A stretch of 64,000 nt of DNA from Acidaminobacterium chupaoyuni (GTDB taxonomy: Bacteria > Bacillota > Clostridia > Oscillospirales > Butyricicoccaceae), in the NCBI GenBank assembly GCA_047936785.1, contig CP176394.1; one strand, given 5' to 3'. The notes under the pieces were generated by a model, which did not search any database, had not been told where the DNA came from, and worked only from the letters and a program-made list of their open reading frames with translations. This document shows positions 8,000-16,770 of the stretch, one piece after another; the first letter of the stretch is position 1; each line of letters begins with the position of its first letter. The translations under genes were made by a program, and so were the position numbers.

Positions 8000-10071
8000 A
8001 TCGTAATATGAATCGAATCGTATCCGCTTTTCTGGCCGCGGCTGTTTTGGCCGGCGGCACGGGCATGATGGTTCACGCCCAGAAAGCGGAAACCGCACAA
8101 GCGGCAAAAACAAGCAGCTCAGCCACCCTGCTTCGCTCGGAAGAAGGCAAAAACACCAAGAAAGAAACGGTTTATGTGCTTTCTGATGCGCAGGGAACCG
8201 CTCAGAAGATCATCGTCAGCGATTGGCTGAAAAACCCCGAAGGGGCGCAGACCATCAAAGACAAGGGCGATGTGAAAGATATTGTCAATGTCAAAGGCGA
8301 TGAAAGCTACACCATGGATGGCGATTCCATGCGCGTGTGGGATGCCAAGGGCAACGATATTTATTATCAGGGCACCACGGAAAAAGATCTGCCGGTTACC
8401 ATGAAAGTGACTTATCAGCTGGATGGCAAAACCGTTTCGCCCGAAGAACTGGCCGGCAAAAGCGGCAAATTGAAAATTTCCATCGAATATGAAAACCATG
8501 AAGCCCGCCAGGTGATGGTGAACGGCAGCAAAGAGACAGTTTATGTTCCTTTCGCCATGGTGACAGGCACCATGCTTGAAAACGACAGCGCCAAAAACAT
8601 CGCGGTTTCCAACGGCAAGATCATTAACGACGGCAACCGCACCATTGTGATGGGCTTTGCAATGCCGGGCCTGCAGGAAAGCCTGGGCATTTCGAAAGAT
8701 AAAATCGATATCCCCAACACGGTAGAGATCACAGCGGAGGTGGAAGATTTCTCGCTGGATACCATTCTGACTTTTGCCACGAACGATCTGCTCAATCAGC
8801 TGAACCTCGATAAAGTGGCGGATGCTTCCGATCTTTCCGATTCCCTCAGCCAGCTGAGCAGCGCCTCGCTTCAGCTGGTGGATGGTTCCTCCGCTTTGTA
8901 TGACGGCCTGAGCACTTTGCTTGAAAAATCCGATGCGCTCATTTCGGGCATCGATCAGCTGGCCGCAGGTTCCAAAGCGCTGGAAAGCGGCGCTGTGACC
9001 CTTGCGGGCGGCGCACAGCAGCTGCAAAGCGGCATGAATGATTTGCAGACAGGGCTGAAAACGCTGACAGGCAACAACAAATCGCTGACCGATGGCGCAG
9101 CCACCGTGTTCAACACCATGCTGAAAACAGCCAATACTCAGTTGACGGCGGCGGGCCTTCAGGTTCCCGCGCTGACCATTGAAAATTATCAAACCGTTTT
9201 GAAGAATGTGCTGTCTTCCATGGATGCGCAGAAAGTGTATCAGCTGGCCTATAATACCGCCAAGGCAAAGGTCACACAGGCTGTTTCCGCCCAGAGCGCG
9301 ACGATCGAAGGAAAAGTGAAAGAAGCCGTGAAGGCCCAGGTCGTCACAGGTGTGCTGCAGGCAACGGGCAACAATATGACGGCGGAACAATACGCACAGG
9401 CCATCGCGGCCGGCAAGATCCCCGCTGAAAAGCAGGCGGCCATCGAAGCGGCGGTGGCTTTGAAAATGAACAGCAGCGAGATCCAGCAGAAAATCAAAGA
9501 AGCCACAGCGGCGCAGATCAATTCCATCGTAGAAGAAAAAATGAAGAGCGCGGAAGTGACCCAGCAGATCCAGGCGGCGGTGGCTTCGGCGGGCAGCGGA
9601 ACAGACGCGATCTCTCAGCTGCTCAATCAGCTCAACAGCTATAACCAGTTCTATCAGGGCCTGATCGCCTATACAAACGGCGTTTCCTCCGCTTATGAAG
9701 GCAGCGGAAAACTCAGCGCGGGTGTCGGCCAGCTTGCGGGCGGCGCATCTTCTCTGGCAAAAGGCGCCGGCACACTCAACAGCGGCGTGGCTGCGCTGCA
9801 GCAGGGCAGCAATGCTCTGGTAGACGGCGTGGGCCAGCTGAAGGATGGCGCAATGCAGCTTTCCGACGGCATGAAGAAGTTTAACGAAGAAGGCATCCAG
9901 AAGCTTGTCAAAGCGTTTGACGGAGATCTGAAGGGCCTGACCGATCGCCTGAAGGCGCTGGTGGATGTTTCGGAAGAATATCAAAGCTTCACCGGTGTGG
10001 CCGATGGCATGGATGGCAGCGTGGAATTCATCTATCGCACCGATTCCATCGAAGCCCAGCAGGATAAATAA
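7996..10071 (+). CDS. Secreted LxxG-heptad-repeat protein, partner of the MMPL transporter
   Basis: 691 aa. An N-terminal signal peptide (~1-29, cut near VHAQ) precedes a beta-rich region (~50-260) and a long region (~280-650) rich in X-X-X-L-X-X-G heptads (e.g. LAAGSKALESGAVTLAGG, LKDGAMQLSDG) split by an Ala/Gln-rich coiled coil (~410-530). Such repeats occur in YhgE/Pip-like and MMPL-associated proteins. Unlike YhgE it shows no C-terminal membrane helices, so it is probably extracytoplasmic. The 4-bp ATGA overlap with the transporter indicates stoichiometric expression, and it may act as a periplasmic-adaptor analogue. Confidence 0.75.
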   Translation: MNRNMNRIVSAFLAAAVLAGGTGMMVHAQKAETAQAAKTSSSATLLRSEEGKNTKKETVYVLSDAQGTAQKIIVSDWLKNPEGAQTIKDKGDVKDIVNVKGDESYTMDGDSMRVWDAKGNDIYYQGTTEKDLPVTMKVTYQLDGKTVSPEELAGKSGKLKISIEYENHEARQVMVNGSKETVYVPFAMVTGTMLENDSAKNIAVSNGKIINDGNRTIVMGFAMPGLQESLGISKDKIDIPNTVEITAEVEDFSLDTILTFATNDLLNQLNLDKVADASDLSDSLSQLSSASLQLVDGSSALYDGLSTLLEKSDALISGIDQLAAGSKALESGAVTLAGGAQQLQSGMNDLQTGLKTLTGNNKSLTDGAATVFNTMLKTANTQLTAAGLQVPALTIENYQTVLKNVLSSMDAQKVYQLAYNTAKAKVTQAVSAQSATIEGKVKEAVKAQVVTGVLQATGNNMTAEQYAQAIAAGKIPAEKQAAIEAAVALKMNSSEIQQKIKEATAAQINSIVEEKMKSAEVTQQIQAAVASAGSGTDAISQLLNQLNSYNQFYQGLIAYTNGVSSAYEGSGKLSAGVGQLAGGASSLAKGAGTLNSGVAALQQGSNALVDGVGQLKDGAMQLSDGMKKFNEEGIQKLVKAFDGDLKGLTDRLKALVDVSEEYQSFTGVADGMDGSVEFIYRTDSIEAQQDK

Positions 10072-10085
10072 GGCATATTGCTAAA

Positions 10086-10133
10086 GCCTCCCTCACAAGC
10101 GGCCCCCACAGGCTGTTTGTGAGGGCTTTTTTT
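10086..10133 (+). terminator. Intrinsic terminator after the MMPL operon
   Basis: CCCTCACAA pairs with TTGTGAGGG, followed by CTTTTTTT. Confidence 0.9.
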
Positions 10134-10177
10134 ATGGTTCATGTGCCAAGGCTTTTCTCGCCAAGAGGCAAGAATTG

Positions 10178-10186
10178 TGTTATACT
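10178..10186 (+). promoter_or_regulatory. Extended -10 promoter of the ABC-F gene
   Basis: TGT-TATACT (TGn extended -10), about 45 bp before the ATG. No good -35 is visible. Confidence 0.5.
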
Positions 10187-10230
10187 AAAGACGCGAATTC
10201 TTTGTGAACAGAGAAAACAAAGGAGAATTT

Positions 10231-12027
10231 ATGTTACTTTCAGCCGAAAACTTAGAAAAAAATTATGGCATGAAGCAGCTGCTCAGCGGCGCTTCGCTTT
10301 ATTTACAGGAAGAAGAGAAAATCGGCATCATCGGCCGAAACGGAACCGGCAAAAGCACCCTGTTGAAAATTTTGGCCGGGGCCGAAGCGCCGGATGCGGG
10401 AACGGTGATGCGGAACCCCAATGTGCAGATCTCTTATCTGCCCCAAAACCCTGTGATGGAAGAAAACTCCACCGTTTTGGAACAGGTGTTTCTGCAATAT
10501 CCCGCCGAGTTTCGCCAGCTGGCCGAATATGAGGCAAAAACCATGCTCACCCGGTTGGGCATCACCGAATTCGACAGGCAGGTGGGAACGCTTTCGGGCG
10601 GCCAGCGCAAGCGCGTGGCGCTGGCGGCGGCGCTCATCCATCCCGCGGATGTGCTGATCTTAGATGAACCGACCAACCATTTAGACAGCGAAATGGTCAC
10701 CTGGCTGGAACAATGGCTGATGCGTTTTTCGGGCGGCATCATCATGGTCACCCATGACCGCTATTTTTTAGAGCATGTGGCCACCAAGATCACCGAGCTT
10801 TCGCGGGGCAAGCTGTTTTCTTATGAAGCCAACTATTCAAAATATCTTGAACTGAAAGCCCAGCGCGCCGAAATGGAAGAAGCGGGCGAGCGCAAACGGC
10901 AATCGATTTTGCGGCGCGAAGCCCAGTGGATCATGCGCGGGGCGCGGGCCAGAGGCACCAAAAGCCGCGAGCGCATCGAGCGATATGAAGCGCTATCGGC
11001 GCAGGAAGCCCCCGAAGAAGAAAGCAAGGTGCAGATGGCCGCGCTGTCTTCCCGCCTGGGGCGCAAAACCATCGAGCTTTCGCATATCAGCAAAAGCTTC
11101 GGCGAAAAAAAGGTCATCGAAGATTTTTCCTATGGCATCCTGCGCGGCGACCGCATTGGCATCGTGGGCCCCAACGGGGCCGGAAAATCCACCCTGCTCA
11201 ACCTCATCGCCCAGCGGTTTTTGCCCGATGAAGGCGAAATCGAGCGGGGCGCCACGGTGAAGATCGGTTATTTCACCCAGGAAGGCCGCGAAATGGATCC
11301 GCAAATGCGCGTTTATGATTATATCCGCGAGATCGCCGAGCAGGTGGAAACGGCCGAAGGCACTTTTTCGGCTTCGCAAATGCTGGAACGCTTTTTGTTT
11401 GACGGCGACCTTCAATATTCGCTCATCGGCCGCCTGAGCGGCGGTGAAAAGCGCCGCCTGTTTCTGCTGGCGGTGCTGATGCAGGCGCCGAACATCCTGC
11501 TGCTGGATGAACCCACCAATGATCTGGATATTGAAACGCTGGGCATTCTGGAAGAATATTTAGAAGATTTCCCCGGCGCGGTGATCGCCGTTTCCCATGA
11601 TCGCTATTTTCTGGATAAAATCGCCGACACCATTTTTGAAGTGGATGGCAGCGGAAAGATCCTGCGGTATACCGGCAATTACAGCGATTATGCCGAAAAA
11701 CGGCGCGAGACCGAAAAAACCGAAAAAAAGAAAGCGGAACCCCAGAACGAAAAAAACAGAAAAGAGCGCCCGGCAGCCCCCCAGAAGCTGAAATTTTCCT
11801 TCAAAGAACAGCGCGAATTCGAACAGATCGATGAAGAGATCGCAGGGCTTGAAGAACGCCTGAAAAAATGTGAGGCGGCGCTGGCGGAAAACGCGGCGGA
11901 TTATGTGAAGCTGGAAGAGCTGACGGCGCAGAAAGAAGAACTGGAGCGCCTGCTGGAAGAAAAGACCGACCGTTGGGTGTATCTGAACGAACTGGCGGAA
12001 AAAATAGCCGAACAAAAAGAATCATAA
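10231..12027 (+). CDS. ABC-F family ATPase (ribosome-associated)
   Basis: 598 aa with two ABC domains and no membrane segments: first Walker A GRNGTGKST, signature LSGGQRKRVALA and Walker B LILDEPTNHLDS; second GPNGAGKST, LSGGEKRRLFL and LLLDEPTNDLD. A charged linker joins the domains and the C-terminal ~80 residues form a coiled coil (EEIAGLEERLKKCEAALAE), as in Uup/YfmR-type ABC-F proteins. These act on the ribosome (translation quality control or antibiotic protection) rather than in transport. The ATG at 10231 has AAAGGAG; a GTG nine codons earlier lacks an RBS. Confidence 0.88.
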   Translation: MLLSAENLEKNYGMKQLLSGASLYLQEEEKIGIIGRNGTGKSTLLKILAGAEAPDAGTVMRNPNVQISYLPQNPVMEENSTVLEQVFLQYPAEFRQLAEYEAKTMLTRLGITEFDRQVGTLSGGQRKRVALAAALIHPADVLILDEPTNHLDSEMVTWLEQWLMRFSGGIIMVTHDRYFLEHVATKITELSRGKLFSYEANYSKYLELKAQRAEMEEAGERKRQSILRREAQWIMRGARARGTKSRERIERYEALSAQEAPEEESKVQMAALSSRLGRKTIELSHISKSFGEKKVIEDFSYGILRGDRIGIVGPNGAGKSTLLNLIAQRFLPDEGEIERGATVKIGYFTQEGREMDPQMRVYDYIREIAEQVETAEGTFSASQMLERFLFDGDLQYSLIGRLSGGEKRRLFLLAVLMQAPNILLLDEPTNDLDIETLGILEEYLEDFPGAVIAVSHDRYFLDKIADTIFEVDGSGKILRYTGNYSDYAEKRRETEKTEKKKAEPQNEKNRKERPAAPQKLKFSFKEQREFEQIDEEIAGLEERLKKCEAALAENAADYVKLEELTAQKEELERLLEEKTDRWVYLNELAEKIAEQKES

Positions 12028-12081
12028 AACATAACGGTGCGGCTGCCGTTTGGAAAAATCAAAGAGAAAGGGCCTGTTGAA

Positions 12082-12555
12082 ATGTCCATTGAAAAGGTAA
12101 GAACCTATTTTAAAACATTCGGAAAAGAACATGATATCCTCGAATTTGAAGAATCCAGCGCCACGGTGAAGCTGGCGGCGGAAGCGCTGAATTGCGAAGA
12201 AGGGCGCATCGCCAAAACTCTTTCTTTCCATGGGCCCGAGCAGGTGCTTCTGATTGTGGCCGCGGGCGACAGGAAAATCGACAACGCCAAATATAAGGCG
12301 CGGTTCCACACCAAGGCCAAGATGCTGGGCGCGGAAGAAGTGGAAACCCTGACAGGCCATGCGGTGGGCGGTGTCTGCCCCTTCGCAAACCCCGAAGGGG
12401 TGGAAGTTTATCTGGATGATTCTCTCAAAGAATATCAAACCGTGTTTCCCGCCTGCGGCAGCGGGAACAGCGCCATTGAGCTGACGCCCGATCAGCTTTT
12501 CGATTATGCGGCGGCCAAAGGCTGGGTGGATGTTTGCAAAGCACAGGAAAGATAG
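12082..12555 (+). CDS. YbaK/EbsC-family aminoacyl-tRNA deacylase
   Basis: 157 aa, one YbaK domain. Recognisable blocks are the Lys of RIAKTLSFHG, LLIVAAGDRKIDNAKYK, the loop GHAVGGVCPFANP that shapes the editing pocket, and the C-terminal GSGNSAIELTPDQLF. Family members hydrolyse misacylated tRNA (Cys-tRNAPro, Ala-tRNAPro and related) in trans. It lies 55 bp after the ABC-F gene with no terminator between, so the two translation-related genes are likely co-transcribed. The ATG at 12082 is preferred; an upstream in-frame GTG has no RBS. Confidence 0.85.
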   Translation: MSIEKVRTYFKTFGKEHDILEFEESSATVKLAAEALNCEEGRIAKTLSFHGPEQVLLIVAAGDRKIDNAKYKARFHTKAKMLGAEEVETLTGHAVGGVCPFANPEGVEVYLDDSLKEYQTVFPACGSGNSAIELTPDQLFDYAAAKGWVDVCKAQER

Positions 12556-12592
12556 AAAAAAGCAGAAGGAAAAAATCCTTCTGCTTTTTTTA
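12556..12592. terminator. Bidirectional terminator between the YbaK and MFS genes
   Basis: AGCAGAAGGA pairs with TCCTTCTGCT, flanked by A and T runs on both sides, and separates two convergent genes. Confidence 0.9.
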
Positions 12593-12608
12593 TGTTTTAT
12601 GGCGCGCG

Positions 12609-13805
12609 TTAGTTCGCTTTTTGAAACTGGCGGTAATTGACCACACAGATCACGGCGGCGATGGCAAACGCCGTGCCCGAAGCGACAAAGGGCAGTTTGC
12701 TGTTATAGGCATAGATGAAGCCCGCGAACAGAGGGCCGCCGATCATGCCCAGCGATTTTGCGGCGGTGTAAAGCCCCGCAATGGAACCGCTGGATTGCGC
12801 GGAAGCGTTTTGGGCCGCCAGCGTCTGCTGCATGGGCAGCCACACCGCGTTGAACGCGAAAAAGATGATGTTGGCCACAACGATGGAGAAAGCGCTGTTC
12901 ATCATCACGCAGACGAAGGGCATTGCGGCGCAGATGGATAACACGGCGATGATGGATTTGCGCAGATTGGTGTGCGCAGCCAGCCACATGTTCACGGTGA
13001 AATTGGCGGTGAGGGCGATCAGCCCGATCACGGCCTTGACCAAACCGTTATAAGAAGGCGGAAAATTCAGTTCGGCTTTCATGAAATAATTGAAGGCGTT
13101 GTCGTGGGCCATGCTGGCAAAGCTGGTGAAAAACACAGAGACCAAAAACACCAGCATGGGCGCGGTGAGCACCTTGCGGGCATCCATCAGCGCTTTGAAC
13201 GGGTTGATCGAAGCTTTTTCCAGCGAGGGATGGCGCTCTGTCTGCGGTTCGGCCAGAATAAACTGCATCACCGCGCAGCAGGTGACGATCACGGCCACCT
13301 GCGCCACAAAACAGGCAGAGATGGAATGATCGCCGATCAGCCCGCCCACAAGATAACCGAAAGAGCCCGAAAGCGTTTGGCTCGCGGCCAGATAAGCCAG
13401 ATAGCGCGAGCGGTTTTTCTCGGTGGTGAAATCCACCACATAGGCCATGGAAGTGACGGTGAAGCCGCCCATAAAACCGCCGGCCACGAAGCGGCCGATG
13501 AGAATGCCCACCCAGGTGGAAGAGATACCGAAGATCACCTGCCCCAGCGCATAGCCGGTGGCGGTGATGCCCATGGTGGGGATTTTGCCATATTTATCGG
13601 AAATGCGCCCCCACATGGGCGAAAACAGAAAGGTTGCCGTTGCCATGGTGGCAAACGCGGTTCCAAACATGTGATCGGGCAGACCCAGGTTTTGAAACAG
13701 CGTGGGCGTGACGGGATGAACAAAGTTGGAAGCCAGCGAGATCAGCACGATCAGGGTGAAAAAACGCGGCGCGCTGATCTTTTTCAGGGAAGTGGCAGAA
13801 TTCAA
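12609..13805 (-). CDS. Major facilitator superfamily transporter
   Basis: 398 aa, about 12 hydrophobic helices. The loop after helix 2 reads GRISDKYGKIPTMG, the MFS motif A variant, and helix 5 contains GSFGYLVGGLIGD (motif C-like), which points to a drug/proton antiporter-type exporter. The start is the TTG at 13805: AGGGGG lies 7 bp upstream and overlaps the pepD stop codon. Lying 11 bp downstream of pepD, it may export peptides, amino acids or inhibitors, but this is inference. Confidence 0.8.
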   Translation of the reverse strand: MNSATSLKKISAPRFFTLIVLISLASNFVHPVTPTLFQNLGLPDHMFGTAFATMATATFLFSPMWGRISDKYGKIPTMGITATGYALGQVIFGISSTWVGILIGRFVAGGFMGGFTVTSMAYVVDFTTEKNRSRYLAYLAASQTLSGSFGYLVGGLIGDHSISACFVAQVAVIVTCCAVMQFILAEPQTERHPSLEKASINPFKALMDARKVLTAPMLVFLVSVFFTSFASMAHDNAFNYFMKAELNFPPSYNGLVKAVIGLIALTANFTVNMWLAAHTNLRKSIIAVLSICAAMPFVCVMMNSAFSIVVANIIFFAFNAVWLPMQQTLAAQNASAQSSGSIAGLYTAAKSLGMIGGPLFAGFIYAYNSKLPFVASGTAFAIAAVICVVNYRQFQKAN

Positions 13806-13816
13806 AATAAAGCCCC

Positions 13817-15274
13817 CTAAGCGTTGCAAAGTTCGCGGAGAACAGCTTTCAAAAGTTCATAGCAGCGGGCGTAAGAATCCAGTTCCATCCGTTCATCGGG
13901 GGAATGGGCGCCGCTGGAATTGCAGCACATGGTCACAAGATCCACACCGGGCAGGCGCTTTTGGAAAATGCCGCATTCCAGGCCGCCGTGGGTGGCCACC
14001 ACCTTGCCTTTTTTGCCGTTGAGTTTTTCATAGCAGTTCAAAAGCGTCTGGCGCAGGGCGGAATGCTTTTCAATTTCCCAACTGTCATAATCATCGTGGT
14101 GGCGCACCGCCGCCCCCGCGAACTGGGCCAGTGTTTCAAGGCGCAGAGCCATATCTTCGCGATAAGCATCGTTGCTTGAACGCATGGAGATCACGAGGGT
14201 CACATTCTTTTCATCGGTGTGCACGCTGGCGAAGTTTTCAGAAGCCACCACACGGTTATCCATGGTCAGGTCGCGAAGCTGCGGCCCGTTGGGCACAAGC
14301 GTCATCAGCCTTAAAAGCAGATCGGTGGAACGCGAGGTGATCACCGAAATATCACAGGCCGCCGCGGTTTCGGTTTCAATGTGGAAAGCCGAATCCTGGG
14401 GCATCAGCTGGCCGGCGATGGCCTTTTCGGTGGCTTTGATCGCATCCAGCGCGGTTTGCAGCTGGGTGGATTCCAGCACGATCTGCGCGTCGCATTCGCG
14501 GGGGATGGCGTTGGCCTTGTCGCCGCCGTCGATCTGCGCCACACAGCAATGGGTGCTGCGGAAAACATTATAAAGGATGCGCGCCATCAGCTGGTTGGCG
14601 TTGCCCAGATATTTGTGGATCAGGCCGCCCGAATGGCCGCCGGAAAGCCCGCGCAGGCGCAGCGTGAGGGGAATGCCATGCATGGTTTCGCGGTGGATGG
14701 GCAAAACAAGGTCGGTCACCTGGCCGCCGGCGCTGCCGCAGCAGAAAGTGCCTTCGGGGCCGCAATCCAGGTTCAAAAGGCGGCGGCCGCTGATGCGGTC
14801 GAATTCCAGATTGTGCGCGCCGATGAGCCCCACTTCTTCACAGGCCGTGAAAACGCATTCCAGCGGGGGATGGATCAGAGAATCATCGGTGAGAATGGCC
14901 ATCATCCAGGAAACGGCCACGCCGTTATCCGCGCCCAGCGTGGTGCCGTTTGCGCGAAGGATGTTGCCTTCCAGCACAAGCTGGATGGGGTCTTTCTTAA
15001 AATCGTGTTCTACATTCTGATTTTTTTCACATACCATATCGGTATGCCCCTGAAGAACGATGGGGGGCAGATTTTCATAACCTTTTGAAGCGGGCTTGGT
15101 GATATAAACATTCCAGGCCTGATCACGGTAAGCATTCAAACCATTTTGCGCGGCAAAGGCCATTAAGTAATCGGAAATCGCTTCTTCATTGCCCGAACCG
15201 CGGGGAATCGCGCTGATTTCTTCAAAATAGCGAAGGGCCGCCCGGGGCTCGTGTTCACTGAGAATATACTGCAT
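13817..15274 (-). CDS. pepD: Aminoacyl-histidine dipeptidase (M20 family)
   Basis: 485 aa. M20/PepD motifs: H77 and D79 in LQGHTDM, bridging D116 in LGADNG, catalytic E146 and metal-ligand E147 in TACEEVG, Asp in NLDCG, and His in the C-terminal CNSSGAHSPDE. This is the full length for cytosolic PepD, a zinc dipeptidase with broad Xaa-His/dipeptide specificity. The ATG at 15274 has GGGAGG. Its promoter is close by and it heads a two-gene operon with the MFS transporter. Confidence 0.9.
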   Translation of the reverse strand: MQYILSEHEPRAALRYFEEISAIPRGSGNEEAISDYLMAFAAQNGLNAYRDQAWNVYITKPASKGYENLPPIVLQGHTDMVCEKNQNVEHDFKKDPIQLVLEGNILRANGTTLGADNGVAVSWMMAILTDDSLIHPPLECVFTACEEVGLIGAHNLEFDRISGRRLLNLDCGPEGTFCCGSAGGQVTDLVLPIHRETMHGIPLTLRLRGLSGGHSGGLIHKYLGNANQLMARILYNVFRSTHCCVAQIDGGDKANAIPRECDAQIVLESTQLQTALDAIKATEKAIAGQLMPQDSAFHIETETAAACDISVITSRSTDLLLRLMTLVPNGPQLRDLTMDNRVVASENFASVHTDEKNVTLVISMRSSNDAYREDMALRLETLAQFAGAAVRHHDDYDSWEIEKHSALRQTLLNCYEKLNGKKGKVVATHGGLECGIFQKRLPGVDLVTMCCNSSGAHSPDERMELDSYARCYELLKAVLRELCNA

Positions 15275-15291
15275 AAAATAACCTCCCGAAG

Positions 15292-15310
15292 CCGCATGGT
15301 TTCGCGGCTT
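15292..15310 (-). other. Leader hairpin of pepD mRNA
   Basis: AAGCCGC and GCGGCTT form a 7-bp stem in the 5' leader just before the pepD RBS; function unknown. Confidence 0.4.
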
Positions 15311-15327
15311 ATCAAAATCTATTTCTT

Positions 15328-15356
15328 ATTATATCTATGTTTCTCCGTTCTGTCTA
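15328..15356 (-). promoter_or_regulatory. Promoter of pepD
   Basis: Minus strand TAGACA, 17-bp spacer, perfect TATAAT. Confidence 0.65.
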
Positions 15357-15408
15357 TGGCGAGAAAAAGCTTTGGTGATATGTATAAGAATTGCGTGCTG
15401 TTTTTTGG

Positions 15409-15436
15409 TTGACTTTTTTGTAAAAAGATTTATAAT
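15409..15436 (+). promoter_or_regulatory. Promoter of the YtrA-type operon
   Basis: TTGACT, 16-bp spacer, perfect TATAAT, about 60 bp before the regulator's start. Confidence 0.8.
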
Positions 15437-15446
15437 AAAGATATAA

Positions 15447-15467
15447 GTGTACTAATACACATAGTAC
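15447..15467 (+). promoter_or_regulatory. Likely autoregulatory operator of the YtrA-type regulator
   Basis: Two overlapping palindromes just downstream of the -10: GTGTA-CTAA-TACAC (15447-15460) and GTACTA-N7-TAGTAC (15449-15467). The position, covering the transcription start, suits repression by the GntR/YtrA protein encoded next. Confidence 0.6.
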
Positions 15468-15493
15468 AGAATTTTAAAGAAAGGGGAGTAGGA

Positions 15494-15874
15494 ATGATCA
15501 CGATCGATTATAAAGACCGCCGGCCCATTTATGAACAGATCGTCGCCGAGATCGAAGATCTGGCGGCCAAGGGAACTATGGGCGAAAATGCCCAGCTGCC
15601 TTCTGTTCGCCAGCTGGCCATGGAACTTTCCATCAATCCCAACACCATACAAAAGGCCTATTCCCTGCTTGAAAAAAGCGGGGTCATCTACACCGTGAAA
15701 GGCAAAGGCAATTTCATTGCCGAAAACGCCGAGGGTTTAAGAAAAGAAAAACTGGCCGCGATCCACAGCGAGCTTTATGAACTGGTGAAGCAGGCCATGC
15801 AGCTGGGTGAAACACCGCAGCAGATCCGCCAATGGCTGGCAGAAATGACGGATGAGGGGGGCAACAAAGCATGA
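15494..15874 (+). CDS. GntR-family regulator, YtrA subfamily
   Basis: 126 aa. N-terminal winged helix (~8-75) with RRPIYEQIVAEIEDLAAKG and the recognition region LPSVRQLAMELSINPNTIQKAYSLLE, then a very short helical tail instead of a large effector domain, which defines the YtrA subgroup. These repress their own operon, usually encoding an ABC exporter, and respond to cell-envelope stress. The ATG at 15494 has AAAGGGGAG. The stop overlaps the ABC gene start by 4 bp. Confidence 0.9.
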   Translation: MITIDYKDRRPIYEQIVAEIEDLAAKGTMGENAQLPSVRQLAMELSINPNTIQKAYSLLEKSGVIYTVKGKGNFIAENAEGLRKEKLAAIHSELYELVKQAMQLGETPQQIRQWLAEMTDEGGNKA

Positions 15875-16770
15875 TCCAGGCAATGGATGTATCGAAAAAT
15901 TTCGGCGGGATCCGCGCGATCGACCGTGTTTCGGCCGAAATCAAAAACGGAAGTGTGTTTGGGCTGATCGGCAGCAACGGCGCCGGCAAATCCACTTTTT
16001 TAAGGCTGGCGGCGGGCATTTTAAAGCCTGACAGCGGCCGCATCGAGATCGATGGCGAAAGCATTTTTGAAAACACCAGGATCAAAGAGAAATTCTTTTA
16101 TATTTCCGATGAACAGTTTTTCTATCCCAATGCCACACCGGCGGAAATGAAGAATTTTTATGCCAAGATCTATACCAAATTCGATCAGCAGCGGTTCCAT
16201 AAGCTGATGAAAAGCTTTGGTCTGGAAGAAAACAGAAAGATCAACACTTTTTCAAAGGGCATGAAAAAACAGGTTTCGGTGATCTGCGGCGTTTGCGCCA
16301 TGACAGATTACCTGTTTTGCGATGAAACCTTCGACGGGCTCGACCCGGTGGCGCGCCAGGCGGTGAAGGCCATTTTCGCCGGCGATGTGGCCGAGCGGAA
16401 CATGACGCCTGTGATCGCTTCCCATAACCTGCGCGAACTGGAAGATATCTGCGATCATGTGGGGCTTTTGCATCGCGGCGGCATTCTGTTTTCGAAAGAT
16501 CTGGATGACATGAAACTGGGCATCCACAAGCTGCAATGCGTTTTCGACACCGCGATGAAGAAAGAAGATTTCGCGCCGCTGGAAGTCATGCAGATGGAGC
16601 AGCGCGGCAGCCTTTATACCATCACGGCCCGGGCCGACCGCGAAACGGTGGAAAAGCGGCTTCAAGAGATGCGCCCTGTGTTCTTTGAAATTCTGCCGTT
16701 ATCCCTTGAAGAAATCTTTATCAGTGAAACGGAGGTGTGCGGATATGACATCAAATCGCTTATTCTTTGA
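15871..16770 (+). CDS. ABC transporter ATP-binding protein (YtrB-like)
   Basis: 299 aa. Walker A GSNGAGKST, Q-loop region near FYISDEQFFY, signature FSKGMKKQ in place of LSGGQ, Walker B LFCDETFDGLDP and an H-loop in IASHNLREL. The C-terminal ~80 residues are an accessory domain found in drug/bacitracin-type exporters. It energises the ABC-2 membrane protein encoded next (26-bp overlap). The signature motif is divergent, as is common in YtrB-like ATPases. Confidence 0.87.
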   Translation: MIQAMDVSKNFGGIRAIDRVSAEIKNGSVFGLIGSNGAGKSTFLRLAAGILKPDSGRIEIDGESIFENTRIKEKFFYISDEQFFYPNATPAEMKNFYAKIYTKFDQQRFHKLMKSFGLEENRKINTFSKGMKKQVSVICGVCAMTDYLFCDETFDGLDPVARQAVKAIFAGDVAERNMTPVIASHNLRELEDICDHVGLLHRGGILFSKDLDDMKLGIHKLQCVFDTAMKKEDFAPLEVMQMEQRGSLYTITARADRETVEKRLQEMRPVFFEILPLSLEEIFISETEVCGYDIKSLIL

